NCBI GenBank assembly: GCA_032718475.1
Contig: JAUCBJ010008811.1
Coordinates: 54,820 to 118,819 of the forward strand
From: Nemertoderma westbladi
Taxonomy: Eukaryota; Xenacoelomorpha; Nemertodermatida; Nemertodermatidae
DNA: 64,000 bases
Direction: 5' to 3'
The position numbers and the translations under genes were made by a program. Shown one piece after another: positions 20,555 through 30,587 of the stretch. Under the pieces are notes generated by a model, which did not search any database, had not been told where the DNA came from, and worked only from the letters and a program-made list of their open reading frames with translations. Positions within the stretch are counted from its first letter, which is position 1. Every line of letters begins with the position of its first letter.

Positions 20555-20890
20555 GGTGGTGGAAGAAATTTTAAAATAGTAATGGTGATGGATTTAAGTA
20601 TAATAATCAAATTTGTTGGTATAATGATAATATTATAAATACAATAACCTTACTTCGTCGTAGCTCGCCCCACAACTCATTAATGGCACCCATATGCTAA
20701 GGCTTCACTCGCTTCATGGCTCGCCCCATTTTTTCAATGTTGGAAAGAATGATGGGGATGTTGGGTGATGGCGGTGGTGGTAATGATGTTGAGGATGAGG
20801 AAGAAGATTGGGCGGATGGTGATAGCAGGATAAGCGGGTGGGTGATGGGAGAAATTTTTAAATAAAGCGGTGCCGGATTTAAGTAAATGA
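20455..20890 (+). repeat. Duplicated tail of the acidic ORF spanning the TIR boundary
   Basis: 20455-20615 and 20743-20890 are imperfect direct repeats (both contain gaatgatggggatgttgggt then a ggtggt run and gatttaagta). The second copy is part of the TIR and therefore also present, inverted, at about 4972-5120. Confidence 0.8.
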
Positions 20891-21587
20891 TCAAATTAAA
20901 ATAATAATATTATAAATACAATAACCTTACTTCGATGCTATCACTCACTTCATGGCTCGCCCCATAGGTAGAATAATCAAATTAAAATAATATTATAAAT
21001 ACTATAACCTTATACTCACTTCATGGCTCGCCCCACAACTTGTTGCGTAGTGATAAGTATAAATACAATAACCTTACTTCGATGCTATCACTCACTTCAT
21101 GGCTTGCCCCATAGGTAGAATAATCAAATTAAAATAATATTATAAATACCTTATTCTCACTTCGCGGCTCGCCCCCGCAACTTATTGCTTGACAATATTG
21201 GTAGCCACCGTTAGTCTGTGTTTATTCACCTTTTTTAGTTGTTGCGTCTGTAATAGTCTATCATGTTAAAGACTTTATAACAAACGTCTGCAACCCACTT
21301 ACTATATTGGGTTTTACCTATTGCGGTTCAAGGTCAAACGCCAACTGGTAGACACAAATTAATTAAATTACTTCTGTCTGTGGACTGGCCTTATACCACA
21401 TATGTCACATATACACAGTGGTGACATATGTTACATATGCACAATGGTAACCATAGTAACCATAGTAAGTGGGTGGGGCTACAATGGTAATCATAGTAAG
21501 TAGGCGGGGCAAGAGCCGTTCGGCAAATTCTTTAACATGGTAGACTATGGCAGACGCTGTTTTATTCCAGGTGTTTACCATACTACT
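20641..21587 (-). repeat. Right terminal inverted repeat of E1
   Basis: Reverse complement of 4287-5225, ending ccatactact. Contains multiple ctcacttcatggctcgcccc motifs and the palindrome-like block of catatgtcacatatacacag...ttacatatgc. Confidence 0.93.
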
Positions 21588-21593
21588 CGCATG
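21588..21593. repeat. Right target-site duplication of E1 (cgcatg)
   Basis: Exact direct repeat of 4281-4286. Confidence 0.92.
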
Positions 21594-21640
21594 CCATACC
21601 AAAAACTATGGTCCTGTTTGAAATGTTAAGGTGGACCTTT

Positions 21641-21650
21641 CTATATAAAT
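21641..21650 (+). promoter_or_regulatory. Probable TATA box of the GTSF1-like gene
   Basis: ctatataaat lies about 100 nt before the ATG of the downstream gene and about 50 bp after the right end of E1. If this is the core promoter, E1 inserted immediately upstream of it. Confidence 0.5.
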
Positions 21651-21749
21651 AAAACCATGTAAAGTTAGATCATTATCTCTAAAAAACATTAAGTGAAGTT
21701 TTTCAAAGTTTTTTAAAAGTAAATCTTAATAAATTTGTCTTTTGTTACT

Positions 21750-22046
21750 ATGGAATACTTTATATGCCCGTATGATGCCACACACAGAATTCATTCGGAG
21801 AAATACGTCAAGCATCTAAGAAAATGCCGCAAGAACTTTTCCGACCAAAAAATGGTTCAGTGTCCCTTTGAAGTTGCGCAGAGCTTTAGAGAAGCTGAAA
21901 AGGACCACCATCTACGATTTTGTGAATACAGGAACAGGAACTCAATTTTTGAGATATTAAAAGAAGAGAAAAAAGAAAAAAAAGTAGAGAAGAAAGGAGA
22001 AGAAATTGAATGTTCGATGGCGTGGGGAGAAGAGGTGTGGGATTGA
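21750..22046 (+). CDS. GTSF1-like CHHC zinc-finger protein (piRNA pathway family)
   Basis: 98-aa single-exon ORF from the first ATG. Residues 6-26 form a perfect U11-48K-type CHHC finger (C6-x5-H12-x9-H22-x3-C26, starting CPYDATH). A second finger at 38-58 keeps the spacing but has Gln44 in place of the first histidine. A lysine/glutamate helix follows, and the C-terminus WGEEVWD reproduces the paired-tryptophan W-x4-W acidic motif that GTSF1 proteins use to bind PIWI. GTSF1/Asterix proteins are small cofactors for PIWI-directed transposon silencing. The ORF is shorter than the usual ~120-170 aa and intronless here, so a retrocopy or element-borne gene is possible. E1 lies directly upstream. 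Confidence 0.75.
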   Translation: MEYFICPYDATHRIHSEKYVKHLRKCRKNFSDQKMVQCPFEVAQSFREAEKDHHLRFCEYRNRNSIFEILKEEKKEKKVEKKGEEIECSMAWGEEVWD

Positions 22047-22193
22047 TGTGATGATGCGATTCTCCGCACTCTAGTATAAATTGTTATGTAATTATAATTG
22101 GATGTCCGGTGGTGTGGGGAGAAGAGGTGTGGGATTGATGTGATGATGCGATTCTCCGCACTCTAGTATAAATTGTTGTGTAATTATAATTGG
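22011..22193 (+). repeat. 92-bp tandem duplication of the 3' end of the GTSF1-like gene
   Basis: 22011-22102 and 22103-22193 are near-identical and include the codons for the tryptophan motif, the stop and 3' flank (gtggggagaagaggtgtggg). Only the first copy is joined to the ORF. Confidence 0.9.
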
Positions 22194-22199
22194 TGTATA

Positions 22200-22478
22200 A
22201 ATTGTATGTACGGTGCAGCCATGTATATTGTATTGTACAGTGTCTATTGTATTGTATATTTCATTTGCTGTAGTACAATTTATTCATCTCGCGTCCCTAT
22301 CTGATTGATTTGTGTCAAATTAAATTGCCTTTGGCAACATTATTTGATACAAATCGATTGATTAAACAATTAATTAATTGTTTAATCGACCAATTAATTA
22401 ATTGTTTAATTAATTAATGACCTACTTAACACCCAAGGTGCGAAGTAGGACCAAACTGTCGCCAAGAGTGGCAAACCA
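22200..22478. repeat. AT-rich palindromic region
   Basis: Two copies of caattaattaattgtttaat and self-complementary flanks around 22345-22425, preceded by a tgtattgta-rich stretch. Ends with ctgtcgccaagagtggcaaa, similar to ctgtcgccgagaggagcaaa at the end of the palindromic cluster near 27350; the two may be one foldback family. Confidence 0.45.
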
Positions 22479-22479
22479 T

Positions 22480-23925
22480 TACTACTAGAATCTCTACCTG
22501 ATTCTACTATTGATAATTCATTAATAAGTGCCTAAATAATCATCCTAACAATGGCGATGATCTGAGAACTCAAACTGATCCTGGGTACCGAGGTGGTTGT
22601 CTTTGTGTCTCTCAACCTCCCCTGTATAATTAACTCCTTAACTCTTTACAAAACAGAATCTCTACCTGATTCTACAATTGATAATTCATTAATAAGTGCC
22701 TAAATAATCCTCCTAACAATGGCGATGATCTGAGAACTCAAAATGATCCTGGGTACCGAGGAGGTTGTCTTTGTGACTCTCAACCTCCCCTGTATAATTA
22801 ACTCCTTAACTCTTTACAAAACAGAATCTCTACCTGATTCTACTATTGATAATTCATTAATAAGTTCCTAAATAATCATCCTAACAATGGCGATGATCTG
22901 AGAACTCAAACTGATCCAGGGTACCAAGGAGGTTGTCTTTGTGACTCTCAACCTCCCCTGTATAATTAACTCCTTAACTCTTTACAAAACAGAATCTCTA
23001 CCTGATTCTACAATTGATAATTCATTAATAAGTGCCTAAATAATCCTCCTAACAATGGCGATGATCTGAGAACTCAAACTGATCCTGGGTACCAAGGAGG
23101 TTGTCTTTGTGACTCTCAACCTCCCCTGTATAATTAACTCCTTAACTCTTTACAAAACAGAATCTCTACCTGATTCTACAATTGATAATTAATTAATAAG
23201 TGCCTAAATAATCCTCCTAACAATGGCGATGATCTGAGAACTCAAACTGATCCTGGGTACCGAGGAGGTTGTCTTTGTGTCTCTCAACCTCCCCTGTATA
23301 ATTAACTCCTTAACTCTTTACAAAACAGAATCTCTACCTGATTCTACAATTGATAATTCATTAATAAGTGCCTAAATAATCCGCCTAACAATGGCGATGA
23401 TCTGAGAACTCAAACTGATCCTGGGTAATGAGAAGGTTGTCTTTGTGTCTCTCAACCTCCCCTGTATAATTAACTCCTTAACTCTTTACAAAACAGAATC
23501 TCTACCTGATTCTACAATTGATAATTCATTAATAAGTGCCTAAATAATCCTCCTAACAATGGTGATGATCTGAGAACTCAAAATGATCCTGGGTACCGAG
23601 GAGGTTGTCTTTGTGTCTCTCAACCTCCCCTGTATAATTAACTCCTTAACTCTTTACAAAACAGAATCTCTACCTGATTCTACAATTGATAATTCATTAA
23701 TAAGTGCCTAAATAATCCTCCTAACAATGGCGATGATCTGAGAACTCAAACTGATCCTGGGTACTGAGGAGGTTGTCTTTGTGTCTCTCAACCTCCCCTG
23801 TATAATTAACTCCTTAACTCTTTACAAAACAGAATCTCTACCTGATTCTACAATTGATAATTCATTAATAAGTGACTAAATAATCCTCCTAACAATAGCG
23901 ATGATCTGAGAACTCAAACTCCTCC
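22480..23925 (+). repeat. 168-bp satellite, about 8.6 copies
   Basis: Units of 168 bp running agaatctctacctgattcta ... aactctttacaaaac with few differences. The same unit occurs at 38045-38425. The array ends abruptly inside a unit against a PolB fragment. Confidence 0.95.
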
Positions 23926-23927
23926 GC

Positions 23928-24078
23928 AAACTCCTAGCCAGTGATACCGATTCTCTAATTCTAAGCGTTACCAATACACCACAGTTAACCTTTCTACGGG
24001 CAATGTTTGAGGATGCATTTGAAGTTGAACTTAGCGTCTACAAAGACAGCATTTCCGAATGGATATCGATACAAAGTT
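23928..24078 (+). pseudogene. PolB motif C fragment
   Basis: About 40 codons contain SDTDSLILSV followed by a segment nearly identical at DNA level to E2 PolB around 34127-34180 (accaatacaccacag, tttctacgggcaatgtttgag). The frame then drifts and ends in TGA. It keeps the catalytic DTDS that E2 has lost. 24079-24241 is probably more eroded Polinton sequence. Confidence 0.75.
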
Positions 24079-24241
24079 GAATCAGCGATTCAGAATATGA
24101 TTTACAGCTAACCAAGACAATTTAATGAATCCTTTACTATAGCTAACACGATTCAAGTGCGCGAAGCTCTAATCAGATTCAAGGCTGCGGCTATACAATT
24201 TGCTTTCAAACCAAAGCAGATTATGATTCACAATCACCAAC

Positions 24242-24730
24242 GTGGACTATATCTATAAGTTTCTTGTGATTAATCTTACCAACCCGCCCATCACCCACTG
24301 CTATCTCAGTCCTCACATCCATATCGAAAACAAACCAGCAGTAATTATATTCACCAATACGAAAAATACCATCACTATTACCCTAACCAATGACTTTACC
24401 ATCGCGCACATTTTCGATTTACTAAAACGCTCTCTCAGAGATCCTCACATCCATATCGAGAACAAACCCACAGAAATTATATTCACCAATACGAAAAATA
24501 CCATCACTATTACACTATCCAACGACTTTACCATCGCACGCCTTTTCGATTTACTAAAACGCTCTCTCAGAGAAGGCATCTTTCTCCCACAGCAAACACA
24601 CCTCAACCTATTTAACCCCCCAAGAAAAGATCTCAACAAGCTATTAAAGGGAAAATTAACACAAACGCCAATAGTGGACACTAAAAGGGTTAAACCGAAC
24701 ATTATTCTCGGAGGCCAACATCCCTATTAA
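24242..24730 (+). CDS. Unknown ORF with a 48-residue internal duplication
   Basis: A 162-codon open frame without a convincing ATG. Residues ~24-67 and ~68-111 are near-identical repeats (PHIHIENKP, then IIFTNTKNTITITL, then a LLKRSLR helix), duplicated at DNA level. The C-terminal ~50 residues are basic and proline-containing. I do not recognise the family. It follows a PolB fragment, where the TBP-like gene lies in E1 and E2, and its strand-strand-helix repeat (IIFTNTKNTITIT + FTIARLFDLLKR) has a similar pattern, but the match is too weak to claim. Confidence 0.35.
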   Translation: MDYIYKFLVINLTNPPITHCYLSPHIHIENKPAVIIFTNTKNTITITLTNDFTIAHIFDLLKRSLRDPHIHIENKPTEIIFTNTKNTITITLSNDFTIARLFDLLKRSLREGIFLPQQTHLNLFNPPRKDLNKLLKGKLTQTPIVDTKRVKPNIILGGQHPY

Positions 24731-25685
24731 TATAAACAGTCTTATTTATTAAAAACTTTTCTGACTATATCTATTGCTGTTGTTGATGTTCTTATAATAT
24801 TTATTATTAATGTTGTAGGTAAATTATTTATTTGTTATCGTTATAAAATGTATTATTAATGCTATTGGTAAATTATTTATTCTTGTTTCCCTCTTATTGT
24901 TAAAAACAAAACGTTTAACCGCTTATTTTCATTTTTCTCTAATAGTTAATCTATACTATTGGTGCGAGCCATGAAGTAAGTGAGCCTTAGCATATCATTA
25001 ATGAACCTATTGTTCTATCATATTCAATTTGACTGTTAATGCTACAAAGCCTTTGACCTGAATGTTAGTACTACGGATAGATCAATGAGACATTAAACGG
25101 GGATTGATCACCGCTTCATTGAGAACATTCAAACCCATCGGTTGTAAAGTTTCCAACCGGCACTACAATTCTCCCTCTATATTTCTGAGTTTTTTGCTTC
25201 AGTTTTTGTTTGCAGAGATTGGAAGACAATCATTTGGAGTAATTCTGAAGTCTGCCTTGTAGGAATGACCAGAGTTAGTATAATGTCAATCGATGGCACT
25301 CGATGGTTTGTTATTAACTATCTTTGTCTTATACTTGACTATCCTAGGCTTTAATTCCTCTATTGAACCAATATTAGCATTGCAAGATAATTCATTCTTT
25401 ATATAAACCCTGGGGCTTTTGTCAGTTGTTGAGCTGACATATTTTAAAGATAATAATACTTTGCGGGGGTCACATGCCGTTCTGTCACATTTATGAACTC
25501 CTCGAAAATCACTAGATGATGTGCCCACACCACCAATGCAACCACAACCAGAACAAACACAACTGACACGCAGACTATGGAGAGCAGGCCGGAGCCTATT
25601 ACCCCATAACTTCAACATCTCAGAGATGAGTCTGAGGAAATAGAGTGGGACGAAGAAAGCTTTCAGCGGGAGCTCGCGATTCGGG
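24731..25685. other. Intergenic with an isolated TIR motif
   Basis: 24961-25010 carries gcgagccatgaagtaagtga then gccttagcatatcattaatg, a fragment of the Polinton TIR repeat. The remainder has short open stretches but no supported gene. Confidence 0.5.
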
Positions 25686-25687
25686 AA

Positions 25688-25870
25688 ATGAAGGAAGCGC
25701 GAGTGGAAGGCTTCCGGAGCTCAACTCAATGGTATGACCATTATCTTTATGAAGATTATATCCAGAATGAGTTAGCAGCAGCTGAGGAACAACGTTTCCT
25801 TTACCCTTTTCCCCAGGAAAACTGGGAGACCCCTGAAGACTTTAGAGAGGAACCCTGGTGTAAGTTATAA
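25688..25870 (+). CDS. Short acidic/aromatic ORF, unknown
   Basis: 60 codons, open further upstream in the same frame to about 25637, rich in E, W and Y (EDYIQNELAAAEEQRFLYPF). No family recognised; it could be the last exon or remnant of a retroelement polyprotein. Weakly supported. Confidence 0.25.
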   Translation: MKEARVEGFRSSTQWYDHYLYEDYIQNELAAAEEQRFLYPFPQENWETPEDFREEPWCKL

Positions 25871-28049
25871 TTAATACTAACATTCCTTTATAATATGATA
25901 TAATAAAATATGTGAAAGCAATATCCAGATTGAGCAGAAATTAATTATATAATGTCCACATTTTTTCATTAATAAATTAAAATAAAATTAACACTTGAAA
26001 AAATAAAAGTTTATAAAAATGCTGTTCGGTTAGGCCTGTACCTGTTACTAGTCCAGCAGTCTGCCTGTCAGCCTGTTCCAGTACTGCAGAAGGCCTAGTG
26101 CTGTAGAGACATGAACAGACAGACAGACTGTACATTGTACAGACAGACAGATGTAGGCATTTACCGGCAATTACCGGGCACAGTGTAGAGTATATTACCA
26201 ATGTACTGATGTAGGCCTACTCAGCTACCGGTACTGTACTGCTGTAGAACTAACCAACTCTCCATGGTTACAGGATAATGAGAAGTAATTTATTTTGGAG
26301 GATATGGAAAACCGCCATTTAATTTAAATATGTAATTGACATCTTACAGTTGTATGATTAAATCCGGTACTTTCCCAAGTGTGTTATTTTTTGGTGTAGA
26401 TTTTTTAATTACAGCTGTGTTCGCCTATGTTCCGCCTGTATTCTATTGTGTTCTGCTGTGTTCTATTGTGTTCTGCTGTGTTCTGTATAAAGATATATCC
26501 CTCCGCTCGCGACTGCAATGTTTATTTTATTATTAATGTTAGTGATATAACCAAAAGTAAAATCATTGAAAGAAATATATTCATTTGATACTAAATTAGC
26601 CAATTTCATATCAACCTAATGGACCATCAAGAGAATCCTGTAGTATTCATTATATTTAGGTATTTATTTATTTTTTTTTTTTCAAGAAATTATGTAATTA
26701 CTATTATGAAGCACTGAATTGAAACAGTATTTACCTGCTACCTGCACACTTACACTTTTAACCATCGATTTTGAATTTGAAAATCGCATCTCTCAATTAT
26801 GTTTATTTCATCATATTGGTGTAAATCATAAAAAGTTATAAACATTTTAAAAAATAATCAAAAATTAAATTTTTTATTAAAAACTAACACATGGAACCGT
26901 TTTCAATCCATATATGTTAGATAATTAACTCCAAGTGATCAACTTTTGCGCTAAAACAAAATTAGTAACAAAAATAAGTTTCCTGAAAAATGTATTTTTT
27001 TTTGTTTTTTTTTTACTTAGGTCTTTATGATATGACAGGGTTGATGTATATAAGTAGTATAGGTTTGCTCCTTTCTGCAACAGTTAGACCTAACTGACAC
27101 CCATTGGGTGTCATATGACACCCAATTATCACCCTATGGGTGTCATTGTGTGTCATTGGCGCCAGACTGTCTGGGTAACACCTCCTAATTAGGCTAATTA
27201 GATCCTAATGGATAGGTGGCATCAATTAATTAGTACAATTAAACCCTAATAGGTGTCTTACGACTCCTAATTAGGGTTTAATTGATTATCCTAATTAATC
27301 AGACTGATTAGCGCCCTGACACACAATGGGTCATCAGTGAGGTGTAACTGTCGCCGAGAGGAGCAAAGGGTGTCATAAGTGACACCGCGGCACTTTTATT
27401 TATTAATACCTATTTATTTATATTTAATTTTAATTAATTATTTGTATTTTATTTTACTTTATTTATTCGTATTTAATTTTAAATTAATTATTCATTTGTA
27501 CTTTATTTTAAATTAATAAATTGTATTAACTTTACTTTATACATTGATTTCCATTTTTAGATTAATTAGTTTTTATATTACCAATGAGATCACTATGACA
27601 TAATGTCTATATTTATCTTTATAATGGCTATGGTATACGGCTCCCTACTGGCAACTAATCGGCGGGCCCCCTCCTCTGCCGTCATTATTCATTAAGTAGA
27701 TACGACACGGTCTCTAATGCATTTAATCTACACGTATACCCCCAAGGCAAATATAAATCAGCGGTCCCGTCTGTTAGCAGCCCCTTTGATGACTCACTAA
27801 TAATCCCAACGCGAACGAACTTGACTATACCAAATCCGTATATCGCCCGAGGCTAATGTTCCAGCGGCCCTCATCCAACAAGCCACCTTTGTTCTCACTA
27901 TAGCCGGCATCACTTGGGTCCTTTCCTTGGGTCACTTGGGTCAATAGCTAGCCAAGCCATTGAACAAATTGGACAATTTTTCTAGAGTTTCCCGCACTCA
28001 ACCTGTAGCTGTATAAGCTGTAGGCCTGCCGACAATAAGACCAAGAAAG
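25871..28049. other. Intergenic, palindrome cluster at 27080-27400
   Basis: No gene recognised. 27080-27400 is dense in nested inverted repeats, for example aattaaaccctaat (27237-27250) against attagggtttaatt (27270-27283) and several gacaccca/tgggtgtc pairs near 27096-27150. This looks like a foldback or MITE remnant. Confidence 0.5.
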
Positions 28050-28109
28050 ATACTGGTACTAGGCCTATACAGTTTTTATCCCTGAGTCAGACTACAGCCA
28101 GACAGCACA

Positions 28110-29057
28110 ATGTCCCCGCTCTTAATCTCCACAGTTTTCATCGTTCTGGGTCGTTTCGTTATGGCAGAACCATCCGATCCGCGGGGTAACCCTGCAACCC
28201 ACCCAATACCCGTATTGGACTGGTTTGCGGAACACCCTGTCGCTACCGTTTCGAACTGCCGCGCCGAATCGACGGAGATGTGGTCGACGAGTGGATTTAG
28301 CCTCTACTGCTCTCGTCGGGGAAGAAGATCTACGGTCTCCTCTCCACGATCTAGAGGCCTAATCGCTAAACTCCCGTCTCTGGCTGGGGATATTGAGACC
28401 AACCCAGGACCCAGCAGGATGCGGGCCCCGAAGATCAACTGTCCCGTCTGTCAACGAGGAACAAACTCTCGGAGTAAGATCGTCCAATGCGAGAGTTGTG
28501 ACACATTTGTACATTTAAAATGTTACCGTAGGAAATGCAGTAATTTATTCTCCACCAGAAACAATCTTGAACCAAGTTTTCTCTGCAATAGCTGTATTTT
28601 TACCGAACTTCCCTTTCATGATACAATTTTAGAATCAGAAACCGACGATTCATTTCTCACATCGCCTCTGCAAACTCCAAGTGATGCTGAGAGTGAAACT
28701 TTTAATTTTTTTAAGAAAAAAGGTCTGCATTTTTTGCACTTAAACGCACGATCTCTGCTTCCAAAACTTTCCGAAATTCGTATTTTAATCAATAAATCCA
28801 ACCCAGCAGTTTTAACAATCTCTGAAACTTGGCTCGATGATAGTGTTTCTGATGGAGAAATTTATATTGATAATTACGTAGTTTTACGTAAGGATAGGGA
28901 CAGACACGGTGGTGGTGTCTGTACTTACATTCGATGTGATTTAGCTTTTAATCGTAGGGAAGATTTAGAGACTTGTGACGAAGTTTTACTGGTGGAACTT
29001 TTACTTCCTAAAACTAAACCTATTTTAATCGGTACTTTATGTAACCAAGTAACATAA
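28110..29057 (+). CDS. Retrotransposon ORF: signal peptide, 2A, PHD-like finger, partial endonuclease
   Basis: 315 aa. Residues 1-19 are a hydrophobic signal-like leader. Residues 94-101 read DIETNPGP, a canonical 2A ribosome-skipping motif, so translation would yield a ~100-aa leader protein and a separate downstream product. Residues ~110-165 form a Cys/His finger (CPVC, then CESCDTFVHLKCY, ending CNSC) like a PHD finger. From ~205, LHFLHLNARSLLPKLSEI and LTISETWLDD match the start of an AP-type endonuclease, and HGGGVCTYIR follows. The ORF ends where an internal deletion joins the 3' tail, so endonuclease and reverse transcriptase are lost. 2A motifs in this position are known from non-LTR elements of several marine invertebrates. 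Confidence 0.85.
   Translation: MSPLLISTVFIVLGRFVMAEPSDPRGNPATHPIPVLDWFAEHPVATVSNCRAESTEMWSTSGFSLYCSRRGRRSTVSSPRSRGLIAKLPSLAGDIETNPGPSRMRAPKINCPVCQRGTNSRSKIVQCESCDTFVHLKCYRRKCSNLFSTRNNLEPSFLCNSCIFTELPFHDTILESETDDSFLTSPLQTPSDAESETFNFFKKKGLHFLHLNARSLLPKLSEIRILINKSNPAVLTISETWLDDSVSDGEIYIDNYVVLRKDRDRHGGGVCTYIRCDLAFNRREDLETCDEVLLVELLLPKTKPILIGTLCNQVT
28389..28412 (+). other. 2A ribosome-skipping sequence
   Basis: Codes DIETNPGP, preceded by SLAG; skipping would occur between the final Gly and Pro. It matches the D-(V/I)-E-x-N-P-G-P consensus exactly. Confidence 0.9.
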
Positions 29058-29210
29058 AGGACCCCCTTGGAAATAAGCTGCAAAGCTTTAGGGGTAATCC
29101 TATATGTTATGTTGGACAATACCTTTATACCGGTACATTGTTTGGTGTATTTGTTATTGTTTTTACATAATGTATAAATAAATCTATCTATCTATCTATC
29201 TATCTATTTT

Positions 29211-30587
29211 CCTATATCCAGGCATCCGGTATCATAACAATGAAGCGCCTCTAAACACGCATTCCTCTCTACTAATCCCATTCCTATGCAACAGACCTGC
29301 TTCTGTTATATACTCAACTCAACATAATTAGTCAAGATGCCTACAGGGGTTTTCTAATATAGAATCAACCTCACGAGAAGTTGCCCTGGTAACCGCTTAT
29401 GCATGAACTCACAATTAGCGAGCCATCCGATTGCTGCTGCGCCCTGATTGGCTCATTTAAGAGATAACGGCCTCCCTTAATAACCGAATTGCTATTTAAT
29501 AAGTCCCCACCAAGATATTACGTCATTATTTCATTTGCAAGTTACGATTAACATCATTTACCATTATTTTGTTTTCGAGTTTATTATTATTTATTAAGAA
29601 TATTTAATTATTATCATCAGTCAACAATCCAGTTGTACAGTTGTATTATTGTCATTTCGCCGCGTTAACGCCCATCATCGTCAACGAACTTTCCGCGAAT
29701 CCATCATACAACCGCGTAATATTTTCCAACCTAATTTCCGATACCATTCCGTTCTATCGGTAAATAAACTCTCTCGTCGTCCATGTCAACCAACTTCTTC
29801 ATTGCCAACGAACTTCCAAACTTCATCTTTCCGTGAATATTAACTGCCACCGTAAGTAAAATCTGCCATCCACCATCTGACTATACTATCGATGCTGCTA
29901 GCAAACAATTTACATTTAATGTCTACCGGTACAACAGTATTGCAGTAGGCTCATTATTAATTACTGTCAGACTGTGGTGGTACCGATAGCCTAAACTGTG
30001 ATCGAAGCATTCGATCAATAGGCCTACATCTGCCTATCTGCTTGTCTACCTGACTACCGGTACCGGATCATTCGAGTTAGCCTAATGCCGTCGTAGTAGC
30101 GATATAGACCCTACTGAACAACAATGAATACTGCAGTTTTCACTATATATCCTACTGAGTAACTGAGATCTCACACAGCGATTAGCTAGGCCTATCGTTG
30201 ATTTGTAATGGTTAACGCTACCGGTACATCTGACTTCTGGCAGACTATATCACTAGCCATACTGCACTGACTGACTGTTGACTGATGTTTATAGACCCTC
30301 TTTCCACGAATAATAACTGCCATCGCTATTGTGTCTTGGTAATCGCCACTATCTAACCGCTGGTACACTAGCACTACTGCACTAGACACTGCCGACTGTC
30401 TGCTTTATGTTTCATAGGCGCGGAGGCAACTACTGACTGATTGTTACAATACAGCAATAGGCCTAACTGTACAAATACAGTATTGTTGCCTAGTAAACAA
30501 TTAATACCTACTGTTTTACTTTATTTTTAGCAAGTATACAATATTTTTATTTTTACAAATAATCAACTTATTTTTTCTAGATTCAAG
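29211..30587. other. Upstream region of E2 PolB with possible untranslated exon and intron
   Basis: No Polinton TIR is found here. accGTAAGT at 29851 is a good 5' splice donor and ttttttctAG ending at 30580 a good acceptor, 7 nt before the PolB ATG, so a leader exon around 29540-29851 could be spliced to PolB. A ctgattggct CCAAT-like element lies near 29445. Splicing is inference. Confidence 0.35.

Larger units (their letters stand above)
4287..21587 (-). mobile_element. Maverick/Polinton (adintovirus-like) element E1, 17,301 bp
   Basis: Bounded by ~940-bp TIRs that begin AGTAGTATGG and end CCATACTACT, and by perfect 6-bp direct repeats. Inside are the family's hallmark genes: protein-primed PolB, A32/FtsK-HerA ATPase, adenain-like cysteine protease, double-jelly-roll capsid and single-jelly-roll penton. 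Most genes lie on the minus strand; two ORFs at the right end are on the plus strand. The retrovirus-type integrase usual for the group was not found in any frame. PolB, ATPase, capsid and protease each carry frameshifts or stops, while pX-like, TBP-like, penton, core, dUTPase and both plus-strand ORFs are open. The copy is therefore probably defective, unless some homopolymer indels are assembly errors. Confidence 0.95.
28050..29210 (+). mobile_element. Internally deleted CR1/L2-type non-LTR retrotransposon
   Basis: Contains a 5' ORF with a 2A peptide, PHD-like finger and the start of an endonuclease domain, then jumps to a 3' tail ending in a (TCTA)n microsatellite at ~29181-29207, a common 3' end of this superclade. 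The reverse transcriptase is missing. The 5' boundary is approximate. Confidence 0.75.

Noticed and set aside
22448-22475. Possible tRNA or ribozyme at ctgtcgccaagagtggcaaa
   Set aside because: No cloverleaf or conserved ribozyme core could be drawn; it is more likely the end of a foldback repeat.
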